Positions 10,501 to 20,927 are shown, counted from the stretch's first letter. The stretch is DNA of 64,000 nucleotides from Coix lacryma-jobi var. lacryma-jobi (GCA_009763385.1 VDCT01000286.1:992001-1056000), one strand, 5' to 3'. The notes: generated by a model from the letters alone, not told the origin. A program made the numbers and translations.

Positions 10501-11844
10501 AAGCAGACAGGTATAAATTTGAGTTAAGTGCAGCTGTCTTTGGTTGGAAATGTGGATGGTTTGGGTTGGTTTGAGCACATATCATTCAGCCATATCAATG
10601 AATTTGCATTCCCCCTTTATAGTACGGCATTCCTAAACTCAAGTAATCAAAATAAAATATCTTTGAAGCGCTTTGAGTTCGGAACCGACGAAATGTAGTG
10701 TGAGGGGTCCACCAACGCATATACACCATCCTTTCTTAACATAACCTGCTCATCAACTTTATAAATCTCATTAGTCCTCTAATCGTGTGGTCATTATCAC
10801 CAAAACCCACAATTAGGGCTTGATTGCACTTACAAAACTGTGAAGTCCTTGTTCCCTCTCCCGAAGTGGGAGACAAGACACGTTCCCGCTCCCGAAGTGG
10901 GAGCCATGACATGTTCCCGCTCCCGAAGTGGGAGCCATGTTCGTCTCGGAAGGGTGTGGGTCCCCGTGCCCGTACCTTCCTCACACTCTTTCGCCAAGCA
11001 GTAGTGGCAACTCCTACCTGGGGGTCTGGCCGTCCCGTCCCATTCCAGGGGAGTGGTTTCATAAGACATCCTGTTTGTAGCTGACTACCACGAACGGGTC
11101 CTAAGGGTGACCAAGCCAAAATGTCTTCTCGAGGGTTCCCATTTACCGTGCCACCATAGCACCTCCACCTCGGGCTCCACCTCCTCGAGGCTCACACCCA
11201 GGCCACCTCATCCTATACCATCACATGCCCACCACAGGCTTAAGTTACCCCTCAACGGGTATTCCACATTCCGGGTGCCCAGGTAGCACCTCGGCATGAC
11301 TTGCCCCATTGGCTCGTCTTATATTTCAGCTTGGTCGACTCAACCCTCACCACCATACTCACCCAAGACACACGCAGCACACTCCCCGGAATCATCAGTT
11401 ATCATCATCCATTGTATTCCATCACACAATATTTCCAGGTTTAATAAGCATGGAAGAGTAATATCATATCTTTTTGCTATGTATAGGCTCACAAGTAATC
11501 TATTATGCAGCCTATCACAGTTTATTTGCAGAAAGTAAAGTGCTTGCATGTCTAATAGGATTCTATGGAGTTGGATGGGTTGTGGCACCTTCGGTGTAGT
11601 CGTCCCCGTATTCCTCGCGGTACTCACGATCCTCGTTCTCCGGGTCCTCCGCTGAGTCTGAAATACAGGCGATATATGTCGCGTTAGCGACATATAAAAC
11701 ATAGCAAAAAGATATGATAAAATCCAAAATATCCAAATGCAATAAAAAAATAACTCCATTGTATAGAGCTCGATTTTAGATGAATTTTGGTCCTAGTCTC
11801 ATATTTTTCTGAGCTTGTATGAATTTATTATGAATTTCCAAAGA

Positions 11845-12386
11845 GTGCTCGAGGGGTGCCTCTCGAGGGGTGTCTGAGGAGTGCTCGAGGGGTTCCTCTC
11901 GAGGGGTGTCTGAGGAGTGCTCGAGGGGTTCCTCTCGAGGGGTGTCTGAGGAGTACTCGAGGGGTGCCTCTCGAGGGGTGTCTCTCGAGGGTGCCGCAGA
12001 CTAAGCCGTCGAGGCATGCTTCGTTCGCTCGGAAAAGTTCCGTAATCGAGGGGTACCTCGAATGGGTCTGCACTCGAGGCCACGGGTGCCTCTCGAGGGG
12101 TGTCTGAGGAGTGCTCGAGGGGTTCCTCTCGAGGGGTGTCTGGGGAGTGCTCGAGGGGTGCCTCTCGAGGGGTGCCTGAGGAGTGCTCGAGGGGTGCCTC
12201 TCGAGGGGTGTCTGAGGAGTGCTCGAGGGGTGCCTCTCGAGGGGTGTCTGAGGAGTACTCGAGGGGTGCCTCTCGAGGGGTGTCTCTCGAGGGTGCTGCA
12301 GACTAAGCCGTCGAGGCATGCTTCGTTCGCTCGGAAAAGTTCCGTAACCGAGGGGTACCTCGAATGGGTCTGCACTCGAGGCCACG
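11845..12386. repeat. 36-bp CTCGAG-rich minisatellite with higher-order duplication
   Basis: The unit is GAGGAGTGCTCGAGGGGTGC followed by CTCTCGAGGGGTGTCT. About four units lie at 11845-11990 and five at 12100-12290. Each block is followed by the same roughly 100-bp unique segment (11991-12085 and 12291-12386), giving a higher-order repeat of about 300 bp in two copies. Because 36 is divisible by 3, both strands stay open and read as 12-residue repeats (minus TPLERHPSSTPQ), which I regard as a by-product and not a gene. Confidence 0.9.
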
Positions 12387-13486
12387 GAGAGGGCTGCGGC
12401 GCGAGTCCGCTGGGGCGTGTGGTTTGGGCGTTGATATCCTTCGATGCCTCAATTGGCAGGTCATGCTGCTCCACCAGTCCTTGGCCAGTCTCGTGGGGCT
12501 TCGGTGTGGTACTCGTGTGCTCCGAGCATGGCTGGCCGTGGAGGCAGCGGCAGCTCGAGGCCGGCGGACGAAGCTGGCCAGGTTCTAGGCACAGTGGAGT
12601 CAAATTGAGGCCTCGGCTCGTTGATTCCGTGTTCAGGGCAGGCTATAAGTCTAACGCCGATGTTCCCGGTGCTTGGGAGAGGCTCGTTGCGCGACGGCGG
12701 CTCCGGCAAGGTCTCGGTCTTCATGGCTAGGCGATTGAGATGCTCCTCCGGTCTTTCTATCTAGGTGGTTGGGCTCAGGGTGTCAAGGCGAAGTTCAGCA
12801 GCGATTCCTCGTCCAGCGATGCAACTGGAGTAGGCCGGTACAGCGTTGCCGAGGCGGCGCACCGTGGCGGCGTGGTGGCGGCATGATGGCTTAGACCATA
12901 GGCCCGGTGCTTGCGCTCGGGTTCTATCAAAGCGTTCCGTGTGTGCGGGGCTACGACGAGTCTTCTGGGGAGATGGAGACCTCCTACGGCTACAAGCTTC
13001 GCCGGAACGGCGTCCTTGCCATCGCAACACGGTTCATGGCGGCGGCGCAGTGACCAGGCTCATCACGGCGTGTTCTTCCTGTTTGGTTAAGGTCAGTCTC
13101 GTGTCCGTGCTGTGCTCGGTGTTCCTGAGCCGGTAGCGGCTCGGTCTAGGCGCTCAGATGCAGAGCGCCGTGACCAGAGGAGGGGCATGGGGGTTTAGAA
13201 CGGCGGCAGGGCAAGCTCACCGTCGGTGTTGAGGAAGTTAGGGTAGCGGGGCAGTGACGATTCGATGCAGTGCAGGGTGATTGTAGTGTCGTGCTGCTCC
13301 GCGGAGTTCTCCTTGCCTTGGCGGCTCCTGCTCCGGCTTCCTTCTTCTTCTTCGGTGTGCTCCGCGGTGGCGCAGTGCTCGGCTCGCCTTGCTCTGGCCT
13401 CCTTGTCCCTCTTCTTCCGAATTGGCAGTGTTGGTGTGGCCACCGAGTGGCGGCGAATTGGTTGGGAAACCCTAGGGGGGGCTTGC

Positions 13487-13502
13487 GGGGGGGGGGGGGG
13501 GG
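13487..13502 (+). repeat. Poly-G run, 16 G
   Basis: An uninterrupted run of 16 G lies within the GC-rich LTR block. Its length is prone to assembly error and polymorphism. Confidence 0.9.
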
Positions 13503-14036
13503 TCGACGTGGGCGCGATTGGGCCGAGCAGGCTGGGCCTGCGAGGCTGGTTTGCCTCCCTTCTCTTTTTCTTTTTCTTTTCTTTTTCTTATTTCAATTTG
13601 ATTTTGAATTCTAATTCAAATGGGTTTGAATTCCTGGTTTGTGCATTTAGGTCATGACTTGATAGGGCCTCTATAGGCTTTGCTTGTAGGTAGGGCCCAC
13701 ATACTTAGGTGGTGCCATAATGAGGTTTAATATTTATGTCAATAAATATTTAGTGTATTAGTGAGTTGATCAAACATACAAAGAACTTGAACACCAAATC
13801 ATTCATGCACATTTGTAGTAAGTTAAACATGAAATTTAATGCTCATGACCTAATGTCTATGTGTTCCTATCATGTGTTAGCTATGGTTGGTGCCCTAGGT
13901 ATGCACACTCGTCACAAAATGTTTTCAAAAATTTTCTGGGTGAGATTTTTGAGTGTGGTGTTTTCTAGGTTGTTACACGGAGGAGCTAGCTCGTGATGTG
14001 AGATGTTCTTGTAGTTAGGTGTACTTCCTGGCAGTG

Positions 14037-14287
14037 TGTTAGCAACCTGGTACAGGAAGGTAGATAGAGAAGGAAATCATAGAGAATTCTAGAGGAAGGA
14101 GATGAACAGTACAAGAAGAGAGAAGTTCCAGAGAAGGGGATAACCTTGGATTGAATATTCTGTTTGTTTGTTCGATGGCGTGTTCCGCTCCTTGCCTTTG
14201 TCATTTGTAGTCTCCCCACCAAGCGTGACTGGATTGGCTCAAGGCCCATGGCCCATGTGGTAGCCCAATTGTAGCCGATCCCTAACA
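14037..14287 (-). repeat. 3' LTR of the non-autonomous element
   Basis: A 251-bp TG...CA LTR, preceded by TSD copy CAGTG and followed by the polypurine tract. Confidence 0.93.
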
Positions 14288-16169
14288 TTCGCCCCTTCTT
14301 AAGCTTCGGCTTGCCCCCAAGCTGATGGAGAAGTTCGGAACCACCCGGATCCCATGGCACTTGCAAGTCCTCAATGTTGAATAACAATCCGCAATTACAC
14401 CATACCTGGGTTTCTGACATCCCTTTTAGTATCTTCCAATCCACTGCATTGACGTGTGCTGCTTCCAGCTTCAATACAAGCTCATTCTTATTGGCCGAAG
14501 GGACAGGAACTGAAACCAGATGCCAGATGCCATAGGTTATACTGTCATCTTCACAATTATCACAACTTTGTCCATATGTGTCAACCATGAGTGACTGCAA
14601 CTGAAACTCCTGAACTCTGCAAGTTGATTACCAAACACCATATTTCTGTTGTAAGGATGAAGGCAACGGAAACCATAAAACATCTGAACAACATGCTGAA
14701 TTAGGATAATATAGGCCAGCGTCATGAAGTATTGTAGGAGGTGGCCATGGCTGCAACTCAATGCAAGAAGTCGTGTACCCATTGTCACCAACCTTGAATA
14801 AACAAGTAGGTGCCAAAACCGTGCCCAGTACAAGCTTTGAGATCAGATTGTAGTCCAACAATGCCTCCGTATCAATATGTGTAACCATTTGCCTCTCATG
14901 TAACAACAAACTATTAGTCTCACGCAGCAACAAAGCCTCCTGGAGTATCTGAGCTGCTCCATACCTCTTTACCAGTGGCATGAATATAGAAGGAAGATCA
15001 AAAGTATGAATATACGCCTTGCTGCAACCTCGTATGGGTTTCAACTCAATCTGAAGAAGTAATGAGAAGAATGCCAACAGGCATTTTGAGATATCTGCTT
15101 GCACAAGTGCCCATTGTAGGAGGATAGTAAGCTGGATTACACCTTTCCTATTCTTTCCATGGTCAAATACAAGATAAGCAGTATAACACAGCATGATCGG
15201 AGTGTTACAGTCCAATAACTCAAGCACGTAGGTGTAGCATTCCCAACTGAACTCACAATAGAGAGACTGAAACAGAGTCTTCTGCATTTAGCTGCTAATC
15301 AGAAAACTGGAAGACCACATCCCTGTGCTTGCATTTGGTGGACATGGACCCATCAACACCACATGACATGGCCCCTTGCTAACTGCATTCCCAGACATTG
15401 CCCACAGCTGCAGTGAATCATATTTGGTCATTCCTTCCAGTGGCTTGTGTGCGGTGTGCACATCAGCACCAAGGCCAAACACAACCAAGCCAATCAGTGG
15501 AGTATGAGTGGTGGTGTTCTGAGCCCCTCCAAGATCCGTGCTAAGCAACTCAAAACAGCACAACAAATTTTTCAACAATTCTATATAGCTGGTACCAGAA
15601 GACAAAAATTGCTCAAACAAATCTTGTTTAGCCTGCCAGTGATCCTTGGCCTTTCCTCCTACAACTCGAGATTTCTATCCTATCACTTCAAGCAAGAAAC
15701 ATTGACAACTGCCACCACACTTCCGCTGTACTAGCTCATGAATCAGTGCACAACTAACCGTGCTCACGGGTAGCACCATTACATATGTCAGAAGCTCCTG
15801 AAATGCACTAGCTGGTACACACCTGATTAGTTGCTGAAGTGAAGGCCATAGTGAAGGGAACCATGGGGGTTTCCACACACGACCAGAATAACACAGGACA
15901 GAATACCTCCCAACCGTGTTGAATGACCGCCATGGTAGAGAACGCAGCCCAGCATCACAGCTCAACAACTAGAGTTCTATAAGTGGTGGCCATGGTCTGT
16001 GCTGCCTGTATAGCCTTGCATCCTAGCTATGACAGAACAGTGACAATAAACCAGAATAGGGTTGAGTGGAGTTCAGAAGCTTAGTGTTGCAGTCCAACAA
16101 AGGGGGTGGCCATTGTGGTTTGTTATCTGCAAGTAGTGGTAGTTCTAGCACCACTGGGTTGGTACCAGA
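14288..16169 (-). other. 3' internal part of the non-autonomous element, unrecognised open stretches
   Basis: Minus-strand open stretches at 15675-15968, 15288-15620 and 14628-15287 contain recurring phrases of the form WPPP and LLDCNT, spaced through the region. The phrase also occurs in the end of the main ORF (16169-16023). I do not recognise a family. The pattern suggests either a decayed repetitive protein or a repeat-built untranslated region. No RT, integrase or RNase H motif was found. Confidence 0.5.
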
Positions 16170-16380
16170 TGTAAACAGAATTAGGAAGCGTTGAACCTCC
16201 GTAGAGGCCGCGTACCTTTGTTTATATATGGTGAAAACAGCCTTCACCGTGGCTTACAGATAAGTTCAGGTTTGTTGAGATATATCCTCTAACTAACAGC
16301 CCCTATACAAGATAACTACAACACCTCTTATCTAGCTAACAAACCTGAACTTCAAACGCTAGATTACATCTTGTTTAACA
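16170..16380 (-). repeat. 3' LTR of the Ale copia element
   Basis: A 211-bp LTR, TGTAAACAG...TTGTTTAACA. The single difference from the other copy is CCTTCACCG here against CCTTCCCCG there. Confidence 0.95.
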
Positions 16381-16387
16381 TCCTCCC

Positions 16388-19300
16388 TCAATCTAAACCT
16401 GGTGCTACAAGGTTGAGATTGTGTATGAACTCTTGTAATTTAGAGCGTAGAAGCAGTTTTGTAAATCCATCTGCCACCTGATCTCCTGTGCTGATTAGTC
16501 TGACTTGGAGCAACTTCTGTGTCACACGTTCACGAACAAAGTGAAAGTCAATTTCTATATGTTTCGTCCGTGCATGAAACACTGGATTTGCAGACAAATA
16601 TGTAGCACCAACATTGTCACACCATAGTCTTGCAGCCGCAGGACAAGGAACACCAAGTTCTTTTAGTAAAGATTGTATCCAGATAATCTCAGCAGTAGCA
16701 TTTGCCATAGCCTTATATTCGGCCTCAGTACTTGAGCGAGAAACGGTGGCCTGTTTTCTGGCACTCCAGGACACAAGATTAGGACCAAAAAAGATAGCAA
16801 AACCTCCCGTGGATTGTCTATCATCGACACAACCTGCCCAATCAGCATCTGAGAAGCCATTAACAAGACTCGACGAGGACCGTGTTATTTTCAGTCCCAA
16901 CTTCAAGCTATGTTGAAGGTATCTCAAGATACGCTTTACTGCTGTCCAATGAACTGAAGTGGGTGCATGTAGATACTGACAAACCTTATTTACTGCAAAA
17001 GATATATCTGGCCTTGTTAGTGTCAGATATTGTAGGGCACCAACCACACTTCTGTATCTGGTCATGTCTTCTGCACTTAGAGGTGTTCCTTCGTATAAAG
17101 ATATTTTCTCTGAAGCTGACATGGGAGTAGTGGCCGGTTTACAGTGTTGCATACCTGTCCTTTTTAGTATGTCACCTGCGTACTTAGTCTGGGACAATAC
17201 TATCCCATCGTGCACCTTGGAGACCTCTATACCAAGGAAATAATGCAGTTCCCCTAAGTCCTTGAGCGCAAAATCTGAGGTGAGAGCTCGAAGTAGAGCC
17301 CTTGTTCCTTCTAAAGACGAACTTGCTACTATAATATCATCAACATAAATAAGAATAAACATAGTTAGATCACCTTTCCTGAAGAAGAAAAGCGAAGTAT
17401 CTCCTTTTGATGTCTTGAAACCGAGTTCTTGAAGCTTCATACACAATCGATGATACCAGGCACGTGGTGCCTGCTTAAGCCCATATAGTGCTTTGTCAAG
17501 TTTGCAGACATAGTTTGGATGTAAATTATCCTCATACCCAGGAGGTTGTTTCATATAAACTTCTTCCTCTAGAACACCATGAAGAAACGCATTCTGCACA
17601 TCCAACTGTCGAAGACTCCAACCATTTGAAACTGCAATGGAAAGTATAAGTCTTATAGTTGCTGCCTTGACAACGGGGCTAAACGTATCTTCATAATCAA
17701 TGCCATAGCGTTGCTTAAAACCCTTCGCTACAAGCCTTGCTTTGTGTCTATCTATACTGCCATCTGCCTTCCTCTTGATTTTATAAACCCATTTACAATC
17801 GATGATATTCCTCCCTGTCTTGGGGGGCACAAGACGCCATGTTTGATTCTTCTGAAGAGCACCAAACTCAGCGTCCATTGCCTGTCTCCAATTTTCATCC
17901 GATAGAGCTTCAGCCAAACTACTTGGTTCACCATTTTCTGCTAGAAGTCCATACCGAACTGTGCCATCAGTAAATTGCTTGGGCTTATGAATACCAGCTT
18001 GTGCTCTTGTCCTTGGACGTTGCTGAACTGGTGTCAGATTGTCGACCACAGCTCCACTCAGCACAGGTTCTGAATTTACATCGGATCCTGGCAAAAGTGG
18101 CGAAGACGTGGCCGGTGAAGACGATCCATTATCTTCGGGCTCAGCAGGCAACAACGGAGACGGAACTGATTCTGTCGCACGATTCGATGAAGGTTCGCCT
18201 GCTCCTCGTACTGATGACGGAATGAGCAAAGCAGAAGGATCGACTTCGTGTTCAGTGCCCGGTATACCCTGCACATCATGAGTATTTTCTACACCATTTT
18301 GTGCTTCATCTCGATTCAGACTTTCCTGCATACTCAGAGTCTCAGCATCAACATCAGTAGGTATGACATTAGCATTGTTAGTACGTGTGTAGTCACCCCC
18401 TGAGATAGATGGATTTAAGAGATTTGAAGGGAGCAGAGTGAGCTCAGAGTGAAGCCTTGCACCAGCATTAGGATCCAATTTTGAAAAGGGAAAAATACTT
18501 TCATCGAACACTACATCACGGGAAATATAAATACGGCCAGATGCAATGTCTAAGCATTTAAATCCCTTATGAAGATTGCTGTAGCCAAGAAAAGCACATT
18601 GTTTAGAACGAAATGAAAGTTTATGAGAATTGTATGATCGGAGATTTGGCCAACATGCACACCCAAAAACCCTAAGGGAGTTGTAATCAGTTTCCATGTT
18701 CAGGAGACGCTCAAGAGGAGTTTGATGGCCAATGACTCGACTAGGAGTTCGATTTATCAGATAGGTTGCAGCTAGAAAGGCTTGATCCCAATATTTTAGA
18801 GGCATGGAAGACTGGCCAAATAACGATAGGCCGACTTCAACAATATGTCTATGCTTTCTTTCAGCTGCCCCATTCTGTTGATGGGCATGCGGACACGACA
18901 CAAGATGAGAGATGCCGATTTTAGAGAAGAAGGAGTTTAATTTTTTATACTCCCCTCCCCAATCAGATTGAACAGCAAGGATTTTTCGATTAAATTGCCT
19001 TTCAACAAGAGTTTGGAATTCATGAAAACGTTGGAAGACTTCTGATTTGTGCTTAAGAAGGTAGAGCCAAGTAAATTTACTATAATCATCAATGAAACTA
19101 ACATAGTATTTATTTCTTCCAAAAGAGTAACAAGCGAGACCCCATACATCTGAAAAAACTAACTGCAAAGGAAAACTAGATCGACTCGATGACTTGGGAT
19201 ACGACAACTGATGGCTCTTGGCCATTTGACAAGAATCACAAACTGAACCTATCCTGGACTCGGACGAACATGGCAATTTATTTCTTGACACGACTTGCTG

Positions 19301-20674
19301 AACAATCTGAAAGGATGGATGCCCTAGGCGGTGATGACACCTCTCAAGAGAAGGACGAACACCCTTAGACACACTGAGAGCTTGCTTATTCTTGAAGGCA
19401 TCGGATGGAAGAGGATAGAGGCCTCTCCTACATGTTCCTTCTAGGAGGGTTCTCCTCGTTGCTTGGTCCTTAACAAAAAAACGATTAGGATGAAATTCAA
19501 GATAGGCATTGTTATCAGTGGCTAATTTGTGAACGGAAACAAGATTTTTTGTGGCGCTAGGAACATGGAGAACATTGTTAAGGAAAAGATTTCGTTCAGG
19601 GGTATGACAAACAACACGACCAACATGTGCTATATTCATACCTGAACCGTTAGCAGTATGGATTTGTTCTCCTCCGGTGTAGCGATCCTGGATCACCATC
19701 TTGTCCAGCGCCCCGGTGATGTGGTCAGTTGCTCCGGTATCAGTATACCAGTTCGAATCAACTCCATACGTGCCGTAGCTTGCAACGTTGGCGCTCTTGT
19801 CTTCAGGAACAACGAAATTCTCATCAAAGCGATGCCAGCAATCAATCACGATGTGCCCTTCCTTCTTGCAGAGTTGGCACTTGATCTTTGGCTTGCTGAA
19901 GTTGTGGTTGTTGCTGCCGCGTCCGTGACCTCCATAGCCGCCTCCACGGCCGCGACCCCCGCGGCCACGATTGAAGCCACCACGACCGCCACCGCCGCGA
20001 CCACGAGCAGCGACGTTAGCCGATGGCCCGCTATGGACCAGATCCATCCGCTGTTCAAAGGACTGCAGCTGGGTGGAGAGCTCAGTGACGGAGATCGGCT
20101 CAACACGAGCCAAAACAGATGTGACCATAGGCACAAAGTCGACGTCGAGGCCTGTGCAGATGTAGGAGACCAACTCTTCGTCGTCGATGGGCTTTCCTGC
20201 CGCCGCCATCTCGTCGGTGAGCGCACGCATCTTGCCGATGTACTCATCGACAGTCATGGTCCCCTTCTTCGTGGTCGCGAGGGCGATCCGAATGTTCACC
20301 ACCCGCGCCCGAGTTTGGGACGCGAACAGCTCTTCCAGTGTCGTCCATAGCTCTGCGGCGGTCTTGCAGGTGGAGACCTGCTTGAGCACCTCGCGTGAGA
20401 GCGATGCGACTAGGTAGCTGAACACCTGCTGATCAAGAGCCAGCCAGGTGGAGTATGCTGGATTCAGCACGGTCTTGTCCTTTCCTTCGGCGCCGGAACT
20501 CGTGAGTTCCTTGTCAGGGGCCGCGGCGGTGCCGGTGATGAAGCCGACCAGCTGTGCTCCTCGGATGGCCGGAAGCACCTGAAGTTTCCACAGCGCGTAG
20601 TTGGATCGGGAGAGTTTTTCGGTCACCGGATGACCGAAGGTCGAGGGAAGGGCGGCGCTGGAGGAGCTCGACAT
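16388..20674 (-). CDS. Gag-pol polyprotein of the Ale copia element, 1428 aa, uninterrupted
   Basis: One ORF encodes all retrotransposon functions. Gag (UBN2-type) spans about residues 15-215, followed by a Gly/Arg-rich stretch and a CCHC knuckle (C266, C269, H274, C279). The protease active site is DTGATDH at 312-318. Integrase has HHRLGHP with CDSCQMAK (zinc site), then Asp in SDVWG, Asp in QSDWGGEY and Glu in QQNGAAERKHR. RT has LDVQNAFLHG and the active site YVDDIIV. RNase H has FSDADWAGC, STEAEYKAM and LWCDNVGA. The start ATG at 20674 is the first in frame and lies 30 bases inside the PBS. All catalytic residues I checked are present. Gag and pol share one frame, so the Gag:Pol ratio is not set by frameshifting. 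The SDWGGEY variant replaces the usual SDNGGEF. Confidence 0.96.
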   Translation of the reverse strand: MSSSSSAALPSTFGHPVTEKLSRSNYALWKLQVLPAIRGAQLVGFITGTAAAPDKELTSSGAEGKDKTVLNPAYSTWLALDQQVFSYLVASLSREVLKQVSTCKTAAELWTTLEELFASQTRARVVNIRIALATTKKGTMTVDEYIGKMRALTDEMAAAGKPIDDEELVSYICTGLDVDFVPMVTSVLARVEPISVTELSTQLQSFEQRMDLVHSGPSANVAARGRGGGGRGGFNRGRGGRGRGGGYGGHGRGSNNHNFSKPKIKCQLCKKEGHIVIDCWHRFDENFVVPEDKSANVASYGTYGVDSNWYTDTGATDHITGALDKMVIQDRYTGGEQIHTANGSGMNIAHVGRVVCHTPERNLFLNNVLHVPSATKNLVSVHKLATDNNAYLEFHPNRFFVKDQATRRTLLEGTCRRGLYPLPSDAFKNKQALSVSKGVRPSLERCHHRLGHPSFQIVQQVVSRNKLPCSSESRIGSVCDSCQMAKSHQLSYPKSSSRSSFPLQLVFSDVWGLACYSFGRNKYYVSFIDDYSKFTWLYLLKHKSEVFQRFHEFQTLVERQFNRKILAVQSDWGGEYKKLNSFFSKIGISHLVSCPHAHQQNGAAERKHRHIVEVGLSLFGQSSMPLKYWDQAFLAATYLINRTPSRVIGHQTPLERLLNMETDYNSLRVFGCACWPNLRSYNSHKLSFRSKQCAFLGYSNLHKGFKCLDIASGRIYISRDVVFDESIFPFSKLDPNAGARLHSELTLLPSNLLNPSISGGDYTRTNNANVIPTDVDAETLSMQESLNRDEAQNGVENTHDVQGIPGTEHEVDPSALLIPSSVRGAGEPSSNRATESVPSPLLPAEPEDNGSSSPATSSPLLPGSDVNSEPVLSGAVVDNLTPVQQRPRTRAQAGIHKPKQFTDGTVRYGLLAENGEPSSLAEALSDENWRQAMDAEFGALQKNQTWRLVPPKTGRNIIDCKWVYKIKRKADGSIDRHKARLVAKGFKQRYGIDYEDTFSPVVKAATIRLILSIAVSNGWSLRQLDVQNAFLHGVLEEEVYMKQPPGYEDNLHPNYVCKLDKALYGLKQAPRAWYHRLCMKLQELGFKTSKGDTSLFFFRKGDLTMFILIYVDDIIVASSSLEGTRALLRALTSDFALKDLGELHYFLGIEVSKVHDGIVLSQTKYAGDILKRTGMQHCKPATTPMSASEKISLYEGTPLSAEDMTRYRSVVGALQYLTLTRPDISFAVNKVCQYLHAPTSVHWTAVKRILRYLQHSLKLGLKITRSSSSLVNGFSDADWAGCVDDRQSTGGFAIFFGPNLVSWSARKQATVSRSSTEAEYKAMANATAEIIWIQSLLKELGVPCPAAARLWCDNVGATYLSANPVFHARTKHIEIDFHFVRERVTQKLLQVRLISTGDQVADGFTKLLLRSKLQEFIHNLNLVAPGLD

Positions 20675-20703
20675 GGTTGTAGATTGGATGTGTTTAGAGG
20701 TCT

Positions 20704-20716
20704 GGCTCTGGTACCA
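20704..20716 (-). other. Primer-binding site of the Ale copia element
   Basis: The minus strand reads TGGTACCAGAGCC, directly abutting the 5' LTR at 20717. It matches the initiator tRNA-Met 3' end with one change (TACC for TATC). Confidence 0.9.
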
Positions 20717-20927
20717 TGTAAACAGAATTAGGAAGCGTTGAACCTCCGTAGAGGCCGCGTACCTTTGTTTATATATGGTGAAAACAGCCTTCCCCGTGGC
20801 TTACAGATAAGTTCAGGTTTGTTGAGATATATCCTCTAACTAACAGCCCCTATACAAGATAACTACAACACCTCTTATCTAGCTAACAAACCTGAACTTC
20901 AAACGCTAGATTACATCTTGTTTAACA
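20717..20927 (-). repeat. 5' LTR of the Ale copia element
   Basis: A 211-bp LTR bounded by the PBS and by TSD copy CCAGA at 20928-20932. Confidence 0.95.
20767..20776 (-). promoter_or_regulatory. TATA box in the Ale 5' LTR
   Basis: The minus strand reads CCATATATAAAC within the 5' LTR, about 50 bases before the LTR end. This is a good match to a plant TATA box and would place the transcript start inside the LTR. Confidence 0.6.

Larger units (their letters stand above)
1..10834 (-). mobile_element. SIRE/Maximus-type Ty1/copia LTR retrotransposon, degenerate, left end outside window
   Basis: Read on the minus strand, the order is LTR (9565-10834), tRNA-iMet primer-binding site, gag, protease, integrase, reverse transcriptase, RNase H, an extra downstream ORF, polypurine tract and LTR (1-196, truncated by the window). 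Integrase before RT defines Ty1/copia. The 1.27-kb LTR, the long coiled-coil gag and the extra ORF after pol point to the SIRE/Maximus lineage, which includes the maize Opie and Ji families. Several frameshifts and stops break every reading frame, so the copy should be dead. It is inserted in a gypsy-like LTR that continues at 10835. The expected TSD on the right would be AAACT; the left partner is outside the window. Seven or more clusters of a CGGCACTGCCG motif are scattered through it. Confidence 0.92.
9565..10834 (-). repeat. 5' LTR of the SIRE-type element
   Basis: This 1270-bp LTR is bounded TG...CA (plus-strand TGTAAGGACC to CACTTACA), with the primer-binding site on one side and a foreign gypsy-like LTR on the other. 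It contains two CGGCACTGCCG clusters (9641-9712 and about 10420-10500), so the motif lies in transcribed and regulatory parts as well as in internal DNA. Confidence 0.92.
10835..13977 (-). repeat. Gypsy-like long LTR, partial, split by the SIRE-type element
   Basis: On the minus strand this starts TGTAACAACC at 13977 and runs about 3.1 kb to the SIRE insertion. Its layout matches the two long solo LTRs at 39820 and 59766: an AAATTCAAATTC-type AT-rich start, a GC-rich block with many CG-containing codon-like triplets, then an acidic Glu/Asp-rich codon-like stretch (near 11640) and a downstream block near 11340. I infer a Tekay/Del-like or RIRE-type gypsy LTR, possibly also a solo LTR, whose remainder lies left of the window. 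No protein domains are present. Predicted ORFs in the GC-rich part (for example 12001-12730) are artefacts of composition and repeats. Confidence 0.6.
16170..20927 (-). mobile_element. Ale/Retrofit-type Ty1/copia retrotransposon, intact and young
   Basis: Two 211-bp LTRs (16170-16380 and 20717-20927) differ at one position by eye. They are flanked by a perfect TSD, CCAGA (16165-16169 and 20928-20932). PBS, a single uninterrupted gag-pol ORF and a polypurine tract (minus ATTGAGGGAGGA next to 16381) are all present. The 4.76-kb length, short LTR and single ORF fit the Ale lineage (rice Retrofit, maize Hopscotch). It is inserted in the ORF of the surrounding non-autonomous element. Everything visibly needed for autonomous transposition is present. 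Confidence 0.96.

Noticed and set aside
12001..12730. Long open frames on both strands in the CTCGAG repeat region (up to about 220 codons)
   Set aside because: They exist because the 36-bp unit is a multiple of three and GC-rich. Both strands and several frames are open, and no domain or start context supports a protein.
13195..13657. Open frames in the GC-rich part of the gypsy-like LTR
   Set aside because: Composition effect; Leu/Ser/Arg-rich without motifs, overlapping on both strands, inside a non-coding LTR.
19658..20350. 230-codon plus-strand frame opposite the Ale gag
   Set aside because: Antisense shadow of the Gly/Arg-rich gag codons; the sense frame has clear gag, CCHC and protease motifs.
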